DNA of 19,995 nucleotides from UBA349 sp964444115 (GTDB lineage Archaea; Methanobacteriota; Methanobacteria; Methanobacteriales; Methanobacteriaceae). Below, one piece after another: positions 7,586 through 14,561 of the stretch (position 1 is the stretch's first letter; the number at the start of each line of letters is the position of its first letter). The stretch is from contig CAYUFT010000033.1 of NCBI GenBank assembly GCA_964444115.1, forward strand, positions 1 to 19,995, written 5' to 3'. The translations under genes and the position numbers were made by a program. The notes under the pieces were generated by a model that was given only the letters and a program-made list of their open reading frames with translations, was not told the origin of the DNA and ran no database searches.

Positions 7586-8818
7586 TTGGAATATAAAACT
7601 TACAAAACAATTGTATTTATTCTATTTCTAACCGGGGCAACATTATCTTTTGCTAGTATGGATAATTCAAGCGCTGCTTCTATTCTTTATGTGAATGGAA
7701 GTTCAGGAAACGATAGCTACGACGGCGAAAGTCCCATATTCACCAGCGGAATAAACGGGCCAAAATCAACCATACAAAATGCCACAAACACCATAGACAC
7801 TAACGGGACAATAAACGTGGCCAATGGAATCTATAAAGAACATTTAATTATAAACAAAAGTGTGAATCTAATTGGGGAAAGTCAAATAGGAACCATTATC
7901 GATGGAGAACACACAGGGCGTGTTATAACTATAAATGGAAACCCAAATGTATACATTGCCAAATTTATCATACAAAATGGAGATGGAGGATATGGTCTTG
8001 GGTATAGCAGTTCTGGTGGAGGAATCTACAACCAAGGAAATTTAACCATTTACAATACCACCATAAAAAACAATACAGGAATATACACCGAAGGGATTTA
8101 TGAAGGTGGAGGAATCTACAACCAAGGAAATTTAACCATTTACAACTCTAACCTACAAAACAACAAAGCCGAAGGAGGTGGAGGAATCTGCAACGCCGGT
8201 TTGGCCAGTATAATAAACACCACCATACAAAACAACAATGCGGGTGAAGGTGGAGCAATAGAAAATTATGGTACTGCTATCATCAAAAACAGCAAAATAC
8301 AAAACAACGATGTAAACGAGTATGATGGTGGGGGAATCTGCAACGGTGGAAAAATCACCATTATCAACACCACCATACAAAACAACAAAGCAGGTAAAGG
8401 CGGAGCAATCTACAATTACGGTACGGTCAACATAATCAACACCACCATACAAAAAAACGCTGCATATTATGGTGGAGCAATCTATAACTCCAGAAAAATC
8501 ACCATAACTAGCAGCAAAATACAAAACAACAAAGCTAAATACGGTGGAGGAATCTACAATAAAGGAACTAAAAGTACCATATCCATTAAAAAAAGCACCA
8601 TACAAAAAAACACCGCAACTAAATATGGTGGAGCAATCTACAGTACTTCTGGTAAAATAGTTGCCAACTACAACCGCATAACCGGCAACACCCACTTTGC
8701 AATATACCGAAAAGGTGGAACAATCAACGCCAAATACAACTGGTGGGGATCCAAAAAACCCAAATTCTACAAAATAATTAAAGGAAAAGTAACTTACAGA
8801 CCATGGTTAAAAAAATAG
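7586..8818 (+). CDS. Secreted right-handed beta-helix repeat protein (adhesin-like)
   Basis: The 410-residue protein begins (TTG start) with a short charged segment and a hydrophobic stretch (T-I-V-F-I-L-F-L-T-G-A-T-L-S-F-A), a signal peptide by appearance, then I-L-Y-V-N-G-S-S-G-N-D. A parallel beta-helix follows. Nine rungs start with G-G-(G/A)-I-x-N/S between 8015 and about 8700 and contain I-x-x-T-T-I-Q-N-N-x-A, like polymorphic outer-membrane or adhesin-like proteins of Methanobacteriales. The C-terminus has Y-N-W-W-G-S and ends W-L-K-K with no membrane anchor or wall-binding domain, so it is probably released or loosely bound. It is short compared with adhesin-like proteins of over 1000 residues. 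Codon use (ATA, AAC, ACC, GGA) is skewed by the repeats. A role in surface contact or sugar binding is inference. Isolated plus-strand gene before cdc6. Confidence 0.85.
   Translation: MEYKTYKTIVFILFLTGATLSFASMDNSSAASILYVNGSSGNDSYDGESPIFTSGINGPKSTIQNATNTIDTNGTINVANGIYKEHLIINKSVNLIGESQIGTIIDGEHTGRVITINGNPNVYIAKFIIQNGDGGYGLGYSSSGGGIYNQGNLTIYNTTIKNNTGIYTEGIYEGGGIYNQGNLTIYNSNLQNNKAEGGGGICNAGLASIINTTIQNNNAGEGGAIENYGTAIIKNSKIQNNDVNEYDGGGICNGGKITIINTTIQNNKAGKGGAIYNYGTVNIINTTIQKNAAYYGGAIYNSRKITITSSKIQNNKAKYGGGIYNKGTKSTISIKKSTIQKNTATKYGGAIYSTSGKIVANYNRITGNTHFAIYRKGGTINAKYNWWGSKKPKFYKIIKGKVTYRPWLKK
8015..8698 (+). repeat. Tandem beta-helix rung array, nine copies, mostly 72-base period
   Basis: Rung starts (GGN-GG-GSA-ATN) lie at 8015, 8105, 8177, 8249, 8327, 8399, 8471, 8543 and 8627. 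The steps are 90, 72, 72, 78, 72, 72, 72 and 84 bases, that is 24 residues with in-frame insertions of 2, 4 or 6. The first 41 bases of copies 1 and 2 (8015-8055 and 8105-8145) are identical. Rungs end in variants of ACCATACAAAACAAC. All length changes are multiples of three, so the coding frame is kept. Confidence 0.9.
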
Positions 8819-8821
8819 GCC

Positions 8822-8905
8822 AATAAAAAAAACATTACTTTTTCTTTTTCAAATTTTTTTGATTTCCAGATTAAATTTTTCAGACTATTTCTATTTTTTG
8901 ATTAT
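8822..8905 (+). terminator. T-rich tract after the beta-helix gene
   Basis: Several T runs (for example around 8837-8850 and 8854-8861) follow the stop within about 50 bases on the coding strand, without a strong stem. This fits U-tract-driven archaeal termination. Confidence 0.45.
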
Positions 8906-8948
8906 TATATCAATATTTCTGAACAAAGCAACTCCCCATACACATATA

Positions 8949-8957
8949 CTTATAATA
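8949..8957 (+). promoter_or_regulatory. TATA box candidate for cdc6, leaderless spacing
   Basis: TTATAATA-type sequence centred near 8953 lies about 25 bases before the ATG at 8978. Archaeal transcription starts about 25 bases after the TATA centre, so the message would begin at the ATG itself. No ribosome binding site precedes either the ATG or the in-frame TTG at 8960, which agrees. Confidence 0.55.
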
Positions 8958-8977
8958 AATTGAAACCAACTATCTTT

Positions 8978-10105
8978 ATGGGAATTGAAGATATTTTATT
9001 ACACGATGAGACCATCTTCAAAAATATTAATGCTTTTGACCCGGATTATTTGCCAGAAAGCTACAAATACCGGGATTCACAGATGGAAGCCCTTGCAATA
9101 TGCATCAGGCCAGCTTTAAAAAAGGGAAGGCCGATTAATGCAGTTGTTCTAGGTTCATGTGCTACTGGAAAGACCACGGCCATTAAAAAAATATTTGACA
9201 TGGTAGAAAGCAATTCAGAGAAAGTTGTTTGTTGTTATATTAACTGTCAACTCCATACTACTCGTTTTGGAATTTTCTCTCAAATTTATCAGAGAGTGTT
9301 TGGACACTTCCCCCCAGAAACCGGGGTTCCTTTTTCTAGAATTTATCAAAAAATTATGCAGCATCTTGTATCTGAAGAAAAAGCTCTGGTTGTGGCCTTA
9401 GATGATGTTAATTATCTTTTCCACAGCAAAAATGCTAATAAAATCTTTTACGACATACTTCGGGCCCATGAGGTATTTCCAGGTGCTAGAACTGGAGTTT
9501 TTGCCATTTTATCAGACATAGAATTTAGATTTGCCCTTGATAAAAATGTTAATTCTATTTTCATTCCTCAAGACATTATATTTCAGCCTTATGCACGAGA
9601 AGAAATATATAGCATCCTTAAAGAAAGAACTAATCTTGGTTTTTATCCTGAAGTAATTTCTGATGAAATATTAGATGAAATTGTAGAGCGAACTTCAGAG
9701 AGTGGCGATCTTAGAGTAGGTATAGACCTCTTAAGAGTTTGTGGAAATTTAGCAGAATCAGAAGCTTCTAGGACAATCGAAAACAAACATTTAGACGAAG
9801 CTTTAAAACGAACCGGACCTGCAAGTTTAGCTCACACACTTAATTCTCTTTCAGATCTTGAAAATAGTCTTTTAGAATTAATAATTAATTTTAAAGATGA
9901 AAATTTAACTGCTGGAAGCCTATATGAATTATTTAAACAGAACACTGGAACCAGCTATTCCTCATTCAATCGAACACTGGATAAACTGGAATTTCTCCGG
10001 TTAATTGATACCAAGTTCACTGGAAAAGGAATGAGAGGGAATTCCCGGCTAATAATATTAAGATTTAGCCAGGATGAAATCAATAAATGCATGGTTCAAC
10101 CCTAA
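8978..10105 (+). CDS. cdc6: Orc1/Cdc6 family replication initiator
   Basis: Archaeal Orc1/Cdc6 proteins bind replication origins and help load the MCM helicase. This protein is 375 residues from ATG 8978. It begins M-G-I-E-D-I-L-L-H-D-E-T-I-F-K, matching the family N-terminus, and has the AAA+ core: Walker A G-S-C-A-T-G-K-T at 59-66, Walker B A-L-D-D at 140-143, a sensor-1 region (F-A-I-L-S-D) and sensor-2 S-G-D-L-R-x-G-I-D-L-L with R246. A C-terminal winged-helix domain (about 290-375) would bind DNA. Walker B reads D-D where D-E is usual. A TTG at 8960 would add six residues, but TATA spacing and family alignment favour 8978. It might be the second paralogue (Cdc6-2) rather than Cdc6-1, since I find no origin recognition box beside it. 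Function is certain at family level, less so the paralogue. Confidence 0.92.
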   Translation: MGIEDILLHDETIFKNINAFDPDYLPESYKYRDSQMEALAICIRPALKKGRPINAVVLGSCATGKTTAIKKIFDMVESNSEKVVCCYINCQLHTTRFGIFSQIYQRVFGHFPPETGVPFSRIYQKIMQHLVSEEKALVVALDDVNYLFHSKNANKIFYDILRAHEVFPGARTGVFAILSDIEFRFALDKNVNSIFIPQDIIFQPYAREEIYSILKERTNLGFYPEVISDEILDEIVERTSESGDLRVGIDLLRVCGNLAESEASRTIENKHLDEALKRTGPASLAHTLNSLSDLENSLLELIINFKDENLTAGSLYELFKQNTGTSYSSFNRTLDKLEFLRLIDTKFTGKGMRGNSRLIILRFSQDEINKCMVQP

Positions 10106-10171
10106 TCACCAGATTGATGAGAGGGTGGGGTTTTTAAATTATTTCTGCCATTTTGAGTGCTTGGGGAGGCA

Positions 10172-10213
10172 AAATTATGGTTAACCGTTTATGTGTTATA
10201 ATGACCATAATTT
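10172..10213. terminator. 10-base inverted repeat between convergent genes
   Basis: AAATTATGGT at 10172-10181 pairs perfectly with ACCATAATTT at 10204-10213, around a 22-base loop. It sits 3 bases past the stop of the small minus-strand membrane protein and 66 bases past the cdc6 stop, so a 3'-end structure for one or both is likely. GGTTAACC (10179-10186), itself a palindrome, overlaps the left arm. Confidence 0.5.
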
Positions 10214-10216
10214 ATA

Positions 10217-10396
10217 TTAAAATCCGGCAGGATAATTAGAGTTAGGGGCACCAGCCACAAAAAGTATGCTGAATATAAGTACCCCGGTGATAAAGAGCAT
10301 CACCATGCATGATTGAACATTAATGGCCCTTAAGTCAAATAAAGGCTCTTTTTTTCTTAGATTTGGGATTGAATTGGACTTACCAACTTTAAACAT
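10217..10396 (-). CDS. Small single-span membrane protein, unknown
   Basis: The protein is 59 residues from the ATG at 10396. A basic N-terminus (F-K-V-G-K-S-N-S-I-P-N-L-R-K-K) is followed by one hydrophobic segment at about residues 31-49 (S-C-M-V-M-L-F-I-T-G-V-L-I-F-S-I-L-F-V) and a short tail, A-G-A-P-N-S-N-Y-P-A-G-F. By the positive-inside rule the N-terminus would be cytoplasmic. GGAAGTGAT at 10409-10401, eight of nine matches to the GGAGGTGAT consensus, lies 4 bases before this ATG and argues that the gene is real; a GTG at 10411 would start before the ribosome binding site and is less likely. I do not recognise the family. It is convergent with cdc6 and divergent from archease. Confidence 0.6.
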   Translation of the reverse strand: MFKVGKSNSIPNLRKKEPLFDLRAINVQSCMVMLFITGVLIFSILFVAGAPNSNYPAGF

Positions 10397-10417
10397 TGAA
10401 ATCACTTCCACAATACT

Positions 10418-10659
10418 ATCATTGACTTAAAGAGTATTTAAGAAAAGAGATAGAGAGCGTGTGAAAAGTAATCATTTTTATATTTCGATATTTTTAGTTT
10501 CACAAAATTAAAAATAAAAAAAGGTTCAAATAGAATATCATATAATAAATCTATTCATCAAATTTAAACCATTTTACTATTCTTTAATTAAAAATTAAAT
10601 AAGGAGAGCATAATATTTTAGATAATAATTTAAAAGAAAATAAATCTGAAGATACAGCA
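10418..10659. promoter_or_regulatory. Divergent region between the small membrane protein and archease
   Basis: About 240 A/T-rich bases with no gene of their own, though the 3' part may be coding (see archease). GGAG at 10603-10606 is a good ribosome binding site, but no ATG, GTG or TTG follows at the right distance in the archease frame. I looked for origin recognition boxes, because cdc6 is close, and found none. Confidence 0.35.
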
Positions 10660-11079
10660 TTGAAGTTTGAATTCTTTGATGTAACTGCGGATGCAGGGTT
10701 CTGGGCCTATGGTTCCACCCTAGAAGAGTCTTATGAAAACGCAGGCCTGGCCATGTTTGAGATAATGACTGATGCCACGCAAGTTTCTACAGTAGTTAAA
10801 AAGGAATTCACCATTGAATCTGAAGATAAAGTTTCGCTTCTATACGATTGGCTGGAAGAGTTATTGTTTTTACATGACGTGGAGTTCATTCTTTTTTCCA
10901 AATTTAAAGTAAACATAACCCCCTTAGAAGAAGGTTATAAATTAAAAGCAGAAGTTTGGGGAGATGAAATCAATCGTGAAATCCATGAACAGAGAGATGA
11001 AGTAAAGGCCGTTACTTTTCACCTCATGGAAGTGAATGAGGAAAATAGATATAGTGTGAGGGTTATTTTGGATTTATAG
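10660..11079 (+). CDS. Archease
   Basis: Archease is a small cytoplasmic metal-binding protein that activates the RNA ligase RtcB by promoting its guanylylation and turnover, and in archaea also assists tRNA modification. The sequence shows the family start, K-F-E-F-F-D-V-T-A-D-A-G-F-W-A-Y-G (family form D-x-T-A-D-x-G), the central S-L-L-Y-D-W-L-E-E-L-L-F block, the K-A-V-T-F-H motif and the C-terminal Y-S-V-R-V-I-L-D-L. It is 139 residues from the TTG at 10660, a normal length. That TTG has only a weak ribosome binding site. The frame stays open upstream, and GGAG at 10603 lies 8 bases before an in-frame ATT at 10615, which would add 15 residues. The start is therefore unsure. The rtcB gene follows after 238 bases, supporting the assignment. 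Confidence 0.9.
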   Translation: MKFEFFDVTADAGFWAYGSTLEESYENAGLAMFEIMTDATQVSTVVKKEFTIESEDKVSLLYDWLEELLFLHDVEFILFSKFKVNITPLEEGYKLKAEVWGDEINREIHEQRDEVKAVTFHLMEVNEENRYSVRVILDL

Positions 11080-11317
11080 GAATATTTTAATACTTATTTA
11101 TATATTCAGTTTATAACATTAGTATCGTGTATAAATATAAATGCCAAAATACACAAATGGTTTATTAACTTAGAATTGAATTTCAGAGTTTTAGTATTAT
11201 CAAATTATGTGTATAAATAAAATATTTTTAATTTTAGCTGTTTATAGTGAATTATTTATCTTAAAATAACTTAAAAATAAATTAAAAAGCTTTAAAAAAC
11301 AGCACAGAGGGTTTATC
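11080..11317 (+). promoter_or_regulatory. Long A/T-rich leader or promoter region of rtcB
   Basis: No gene is seen. The 11-base sequence GTGTATAAATA occurs twice, at 11127-11137 and 11209-11219; both copies contain a TATA-like core and could be alternative promoters. The first copy also forms an inverted repeat, GTGTAT...ATACAC (about 11127-11155). An A/G stretch (AGAGGG, about 11304-11309) just before the ATG is the ribosome binding site. Confidence 0.35.
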
Positions 11318-12766
11318 ATGAGTATGGAAGAAGTATTAACCAGAGTTAGAGACTGTGTCTGGGAAGTGCCCACCAGCTATAAAAAGGGCATGCGAGTCCC
11401 TGGAAGGATTTTTCTTAATGATGTGGCCATAAAAGAGTTAGAGCCGGGTGCTGTGGATCAGGTAGCCAATGTAGCTTGTTTACCCGGCATTCAAAAGTTT
11501 TCCATAGGCTTACCTGACATTCACTTTGGTTACGGATTTAGTATCGGAGGAGTAGGAGCATTTAGTGCCCGTACAGGTGTTATAAGTCCTGGGGGAGTTG
11601 GATTTGATATTAACTGTGGAGTAAGGATGCTGCGTACCAACCTAACCGAAGATGAAGTGCGTCCCAAGATGAAAGAACTCATTGATGCTTTATTTATAAA
11701 TGTTCCCTCCGGAGTAGGAAGTAAAGGTCAAATCCGGCTTCAAGAAGGTCAAATTGACGAAGTACTTAACAATGGCGCCGAATGGGCTGTAGAAAATGGA
11801 TACGGTTGGGACCATGATCTGGAATATCTAGAAGAAAACGGGAAAATGAAGGAAGCTGATTCTGAAAAGGTATCTGAGAAGGCTAAAAAAAGGGGAATTC
11901 CACAATTAGGTTCTCTAGGATCAGGAAATCACTTTTTAGAAGTGCAAAAAATAGAAGAAATTTTTGATCCTGATGTGGCTAAAACCTTTGGGGTCAAGCC
12001 TGGAGAAGTGGCCGTACTTATACACTCTGGTTCCAGGGGATGCGGACACCAGGTGTGTTCTGATTACCTTAGAACCATGGATAAAGCTTATAAACGACAT
12101 AAAATCAATATTCCAGACCGACAACTGGCCTGTGCCCCCGTGGATTCTGATGAAGCTCAGGACTACTTTAAGGCCATGTCTGCTGCAGCCAACTATGCCT
12201 GGGCCAACCGACAAATGATTGTGCACTGGGTAAGGGAATCTTTTGAGCAGATATTCCACAAAAGTGCCGAAGATATGGAAATGAACATAATTTACGATGT
12301 AGCTCACAACATAGCCAAAAAAGAAGTCCATGAAATCAAAGGAAGAAACACCGAGGTCTACGTTCATCGAAAAGGAGCCACTCGAGCCTTTGGTCCTGGA
12401 AGGAAGGAACTGCCACCCATATATCAAAAAACTGGTCAACCCGTGATCATTCCTGGAACTATGGGAACAGCTTCTTATCTTTTACATGGAACTCAAACAG
12501 CAATGGAAGAGACTTTTGGTTCAACTGCACACGGTGCAGGACGTAAAATGAGTCGAGCCGGTGCAAAAAGAGAATTTAAGGGTGAAGAAGTCCAAAAATA
12601 TTTGGCAAGCATAGGGATTGTGGTTAAGGCCACTTCCATGCCAGTAGTCGCAGAAGAAGCCCCTGGAGCTTACAAAGACGTGGATGAAGTTGTTAAAACA
12701 GCAGATGAAGCAGGGATATCAAAATTAGTAGCTAAAATGGTACCTTTAGGTGTGGCTAAGGGTTAA
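11318..12766 (+). CDS. rtcB: RNA-splicing ligase RtcB
   Basis: RtcB is a GTP- and Mn2+-dependent ligase that joins RNA ends bearing 2',3'-cyclic phosphate (or 3'-phosphate) and 5'-hydroxyl; in archaea it seals tRNA exons after intron removal. All active-site residues are visible: D97 and C100 in G-F-D-I-N-C-G-V-R, H205 in G-S-G-N-H-F, H236 in I-H-S-G-S-R-G, H330 in D-V-A-H-N, the guanylylated H405 in S-T-A-H-G-A-G-R, and K481 in the terminal V-A-K-G. At 482 residues it is full length, with no intein, unlike some Pyrococcus homologues. The C-terminus ends in the typical P-L-G-V-A-K-G. The archease gene upstream encodes its activator. A T-rich stretch follows (12785-12815). Confidence 0.97.
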   Translation: MSMEEVLTRVRDCVWEVPTSYKKGMRVPGRIFLNDVAIKELEPGAVDQVANVACLPGIQKFSIGLPDIHFGYGFSIGGVGAFSARTGVISPGGVGFDINCGVRMLRTNLTEDEVRPKMKELIDALFINVPSGVGSKGQIRLQEGQIDEVLNNGAEWAVENGYGWDHDLEYLEENGKMKEADSEKVSEKAKKRGIPQLGSLGSGNHFLEVQKIEEIFDPDVAKTFGVKPGEVAVLIHSGSRGCGHQVCSDYLRTMDKAYKRHKINIPDRQLACAPVDSDEAQDYFKAMSAAANYAWANRQMIVHWVRESFEQIFHKSAEDMEMNIIYDVAHNIAKKEVHEIKGRNTEVYVHRKGATRAFGPGRKELPPIYQKTGQPVIIPGTMGTASYLLHGTQTAMEETFGSTAHGAGRKMSRAGAKREFKGEEVQKYLASIGIVVKATSMPVVAEEAPGAYKDVDEVVKTADEAGISKLVAKMVPLGVAKG

Positions 12767-12784
12767 CCATCACAGTATTCCACT

Positions 12785-12815
12785 TTATTTTTAATTTATA
12801 TTAATTATTTTTTTT
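12785..12815 (+). terminator. T-rich tract after rtcB
   Basis: The coding strand holds CTTTATTTTTAATT and then eight consecutive T (12808-12815) within 50 bases of the rtcB stop. A weak stem with the following A run is possible (TTTTTTT/AAAAAAA). This is a probable U-tract terminator, with the next gene starting about 75 bases on. Confidence 0.5.
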
Positions 12816-12880
12816 AAAAAAATAGATAAAATTAATATTATCAACAACTCAACTTACTTAAGAATTTTAAAAATTATTGC

Positions 12881-12885
12881 AGGTG
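12881..12885 (+). promoter_or_regulatory. Ribosome binding site AGGTG that sets the phosphorylase start
   Basis: AGGTG lies 6 bases before the ATG at 12892. An in-frame TTG at 12877 would start upstream of this site, so the ATG is the better start. Confidence 0.7.
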
Positions 12886-12891
12886 CAACTC

Positions 12892-13671
12892 ATGATAGGA
12901 ATAATTGGCGGTACTGGGGTCTATGAAATTACAGATCAAGCCCATAATGTAGAAAAAAAGGTTTTAAAAACTCCTTATGGTGACTCACCTGAAATCTCAC
13001 TTTTTAAGCTACATGGTCGAGACATTGCATTCATTCCCCGCCATGCAGAAGGCCATGACTATCCCCCCCACATGATAAATTACCGTGCTAATATTTGGGC
13101 CTTGAAAAAAATAGGTGTTAAACAAATAATTGCCACCAATGCCGTGGGATCTCTTCAAAAATCTATTGAACCAGGTGATTTTGTTATACCTCATGATTTT
13201 CTTGATTTTACTAAATTAAGGTCAGGAACATTCTATGATAATCGAACTGTGCATGTAGATATTACCAATCCATATTGTGATAAAATTAGAATGGCATTGA
13301 TCTCTGCAGGAGACGTGATTGATCAAGGAGTATATGTATGCACAGAAGGCCCTCGCTTTGAGACTGCTGCTGAAATTAAAATGTTTCAGATATTGGGCGG
13401 CACACTAGTGGGGATGACAGGTATTCCTGAAGCAGTACTTGCTCGAGAAGTGGAAATATGCTATTCCAGTGTCTGTTTAGTATCCAATTATGCTGCATCA
13501 ATTTCTCCGGACAAATTAACCATTGATGAAGTCTTTGATATAATGGAAAAACAAAAACATGAACTGGTGAAATTAATAAACAATACAATTGAATTTATGC
13601 CTTCAGAAAATGGTTGTTCTTGTCAAAAAGCCCTGGAAGGGGCTGAGGTAGATGAAATAGACGAAGTTTAA
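12892..13671 (+). CDS. mtnP: Methylthioadenosine/methylthioinosine phosphorylase (PNP family)
   Basis: This is a trimeric-type nucleoside phosphorylase that cleaves methylthio-nucleosides formed from S-adenosylmethionine, releasing a base and 5-methylthioribose-1-phosphate. The 259-residue protein starts M-I-G-I-I-G-G-T-G-V-Y. It has the phosphate-binding P-R-H-A-E-G-H (R50, H51), N-Y-R-A-N-I-W-A-L, A-T-N-A-V-G-S-L, T-E-G-P-R-F-E-T-A-A-E and G-M-T-G-I-P-E-A. The base-specificity loop reads S-N-Y-A-A-S-I, with N199 where adenosine-type enzymes carry aspartate. Asparagine there favours 6-oxopurines, so the enzyme probably acts on methylthioinosine after deamination, as described for a Methanocaldococcus homologue. 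The cysteine-containing tail (G-C-S-C-Q-K-A-L) is intact. The start is set by AGGTG at 12881. The gene follows rtcB closely, but a T-tract separates them. Confidence 0.9.
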   Translation: MIGIIGGTGVYEITDQAHNVEKKVLKTPYGDSPEISLFKLHGRDIAFIPRHAEGHDYPPHMINYRANIWALKKIGVKQIIATNAVGSLQKSIEPGDFVIPHDFLDFTKLRSGTFYDNRTVHVDITNPYCDKIRMALISAGDVIDQGVYVCTEGPRFETAAEIKMFQILGGTLVGMTGIPEAVLAREVEICYSSVCLVSNYAASISPDKLTIDEVFDIMEKQKHELVKLINNTIEFMPSENGCSCQKALEGAEVDEIDEV

Positions 13672-13679
13672 GTTTTTAT

Positions 13680-13800
13680 GACATTATTTCCTATTTATTT
13701 ATTGAAAAATTTTATTTCCTTCTTAAAATTATCTTATTTTATTCTTATTTATTTTTTAATTGATTATTTTTCTTAAAAAATTAAAGCATTATAAAATAGA
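13680..13800 (+). terminator. T-rich convergent gap after the phosphorylase gene
   Basis: Dense T tracts on the plus strand (for example around 13704-13718 and 13738-13757) follow the stop. The gap to the minus-strand protease gene at 13830 holds no gene. It fits U-tract termination of the plus-strand transcript. Confidence 0.45.
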
Positions 13801-13829
13801 AATTAGGATAAAGTTTAAGATAAAACGAT

Positions 13830-14546
13830 TTAAGGGGCAAAAACATTCCATAAACCATGGAAAATATAAGAAGCATATGTTTTTCCAGTTTTTAGGCGTA
13901 AATATCCCACAATCAAACCTAAAACCATTCCAATTCCCATCTTAGAAACCAGAATCATGGTCAGGTTCGTATGGGCCGCCATAGGATGAAGTAAAAATAC
14001 ATCCAGATATCCTAAATGCCAGATACTGAAAAGCATAGTGACCGTTATCCATGTTAAAAATCCTGAATTAATCATTTCACTGGAATTTTCGATTTTATTC
14101 CAGATATAACCTCGAAACATGAATTCTTCAAATGCAGGAGTAATCAGGCCAAAAATTATCCCCATTACCAGAACATCAGCCTCCCAACTAAAAGTGTAGG
14201 GAGTAAAAACTAGGAATATAAGTAATCCGATTCCAAAAGCATATATTATCCTGGTTTTGGTTTTTATATCATTCCAATTGAGACTTAATTCTTTTAAGGA
14301 AGGTTTGAAATATAATAACAGAATTAAAGCAGTTATTATAATACTCAAACCATTAATCATCTGGAAAATACTTGTATTGTCTCCTGGGGCCACTATCCAC
14401 CATAAAGAAAACATTATTCCTGCCCGTAATAGTTGTATCAAAATTAAGGCCTGAACTATTTTTAATAATAGTTTTAAAAAATTATTTCGATCATTAGCTG
14501 TCTTGAAAAATTTCAATTTCATTCCCCATTCCATTAATAAATCCAT
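13830..14546 (-). CDS. CPBP-family intramembrane metalloprotease (first of two)
   Basis: CPBP (Abi) proteins are membrane-embedded glutamate-histidine proteases. The best known relatives process CaaX-prenylated proteins, and others give self-protection against bacteriocins. This 238-residue protein has about six or seven hydrophobic segments and the three family motifs: E140-E141-x-x-x-R145 in F-E-E-F-M-F-R-G-Y, H177 in S-I-W-H-L-G-Y, and F-H-G-L-W-N with H230 and N234. All catalytic residues are therefore present. It starts 15 bases after the stop of the decayed methyltransferase, so it was probably the last gene of that transcript. The start is uncertain: ATGs at codons 1, 5 and 9 are possible and none has a well-placed ribosome binding site. 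The substrate is unknown. Confidence 0.85.
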   Translation of the reverse strand: MDLLMEWGMKLKFFKTANDRNNFLKLLLKIVQALILIQLLRAGIMFSLWWIVAPGDNTSIFQMINGLSIIITALILLLYFKPSLKELSLNWNDIKTKTRIIYAFGIGLLIFLVFTPYTFSWEADVLVMGIIFGLITPAFEEFMFRGYIWNKIENSSEMINSGFLTWITVTMLFSIWHLGYLDVFLLHPMAAHTNLTMILVSKMGIGMVLGLIVGYLRLKTGKTYASYIFHGLWNVFAP

Positions 14547-14561
14547 TATATTGATATTAGA

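Noticed and set aside
8153..8695. Long minus-strand ORF (180 codons) antisense to the beta-helix gene
   Set aside because: It arises from the repeat periodicity of the plus-strand gene, has low-complexity sequence and no plausible ribosome binding site or domain.
8819..8960. Replication origin next to cdc6
   Set aside because: I looked for repeated origin recognition boxes in both flanks of cdc6 and found none; A/T richness alone is not evidence here.
11936..12439. Minus-strand ORF (167 codons) inside rtcB
   Set aside because: It is a shadow of a highly conserved coding region whose plus-strand product has every RtcB active-site residue.
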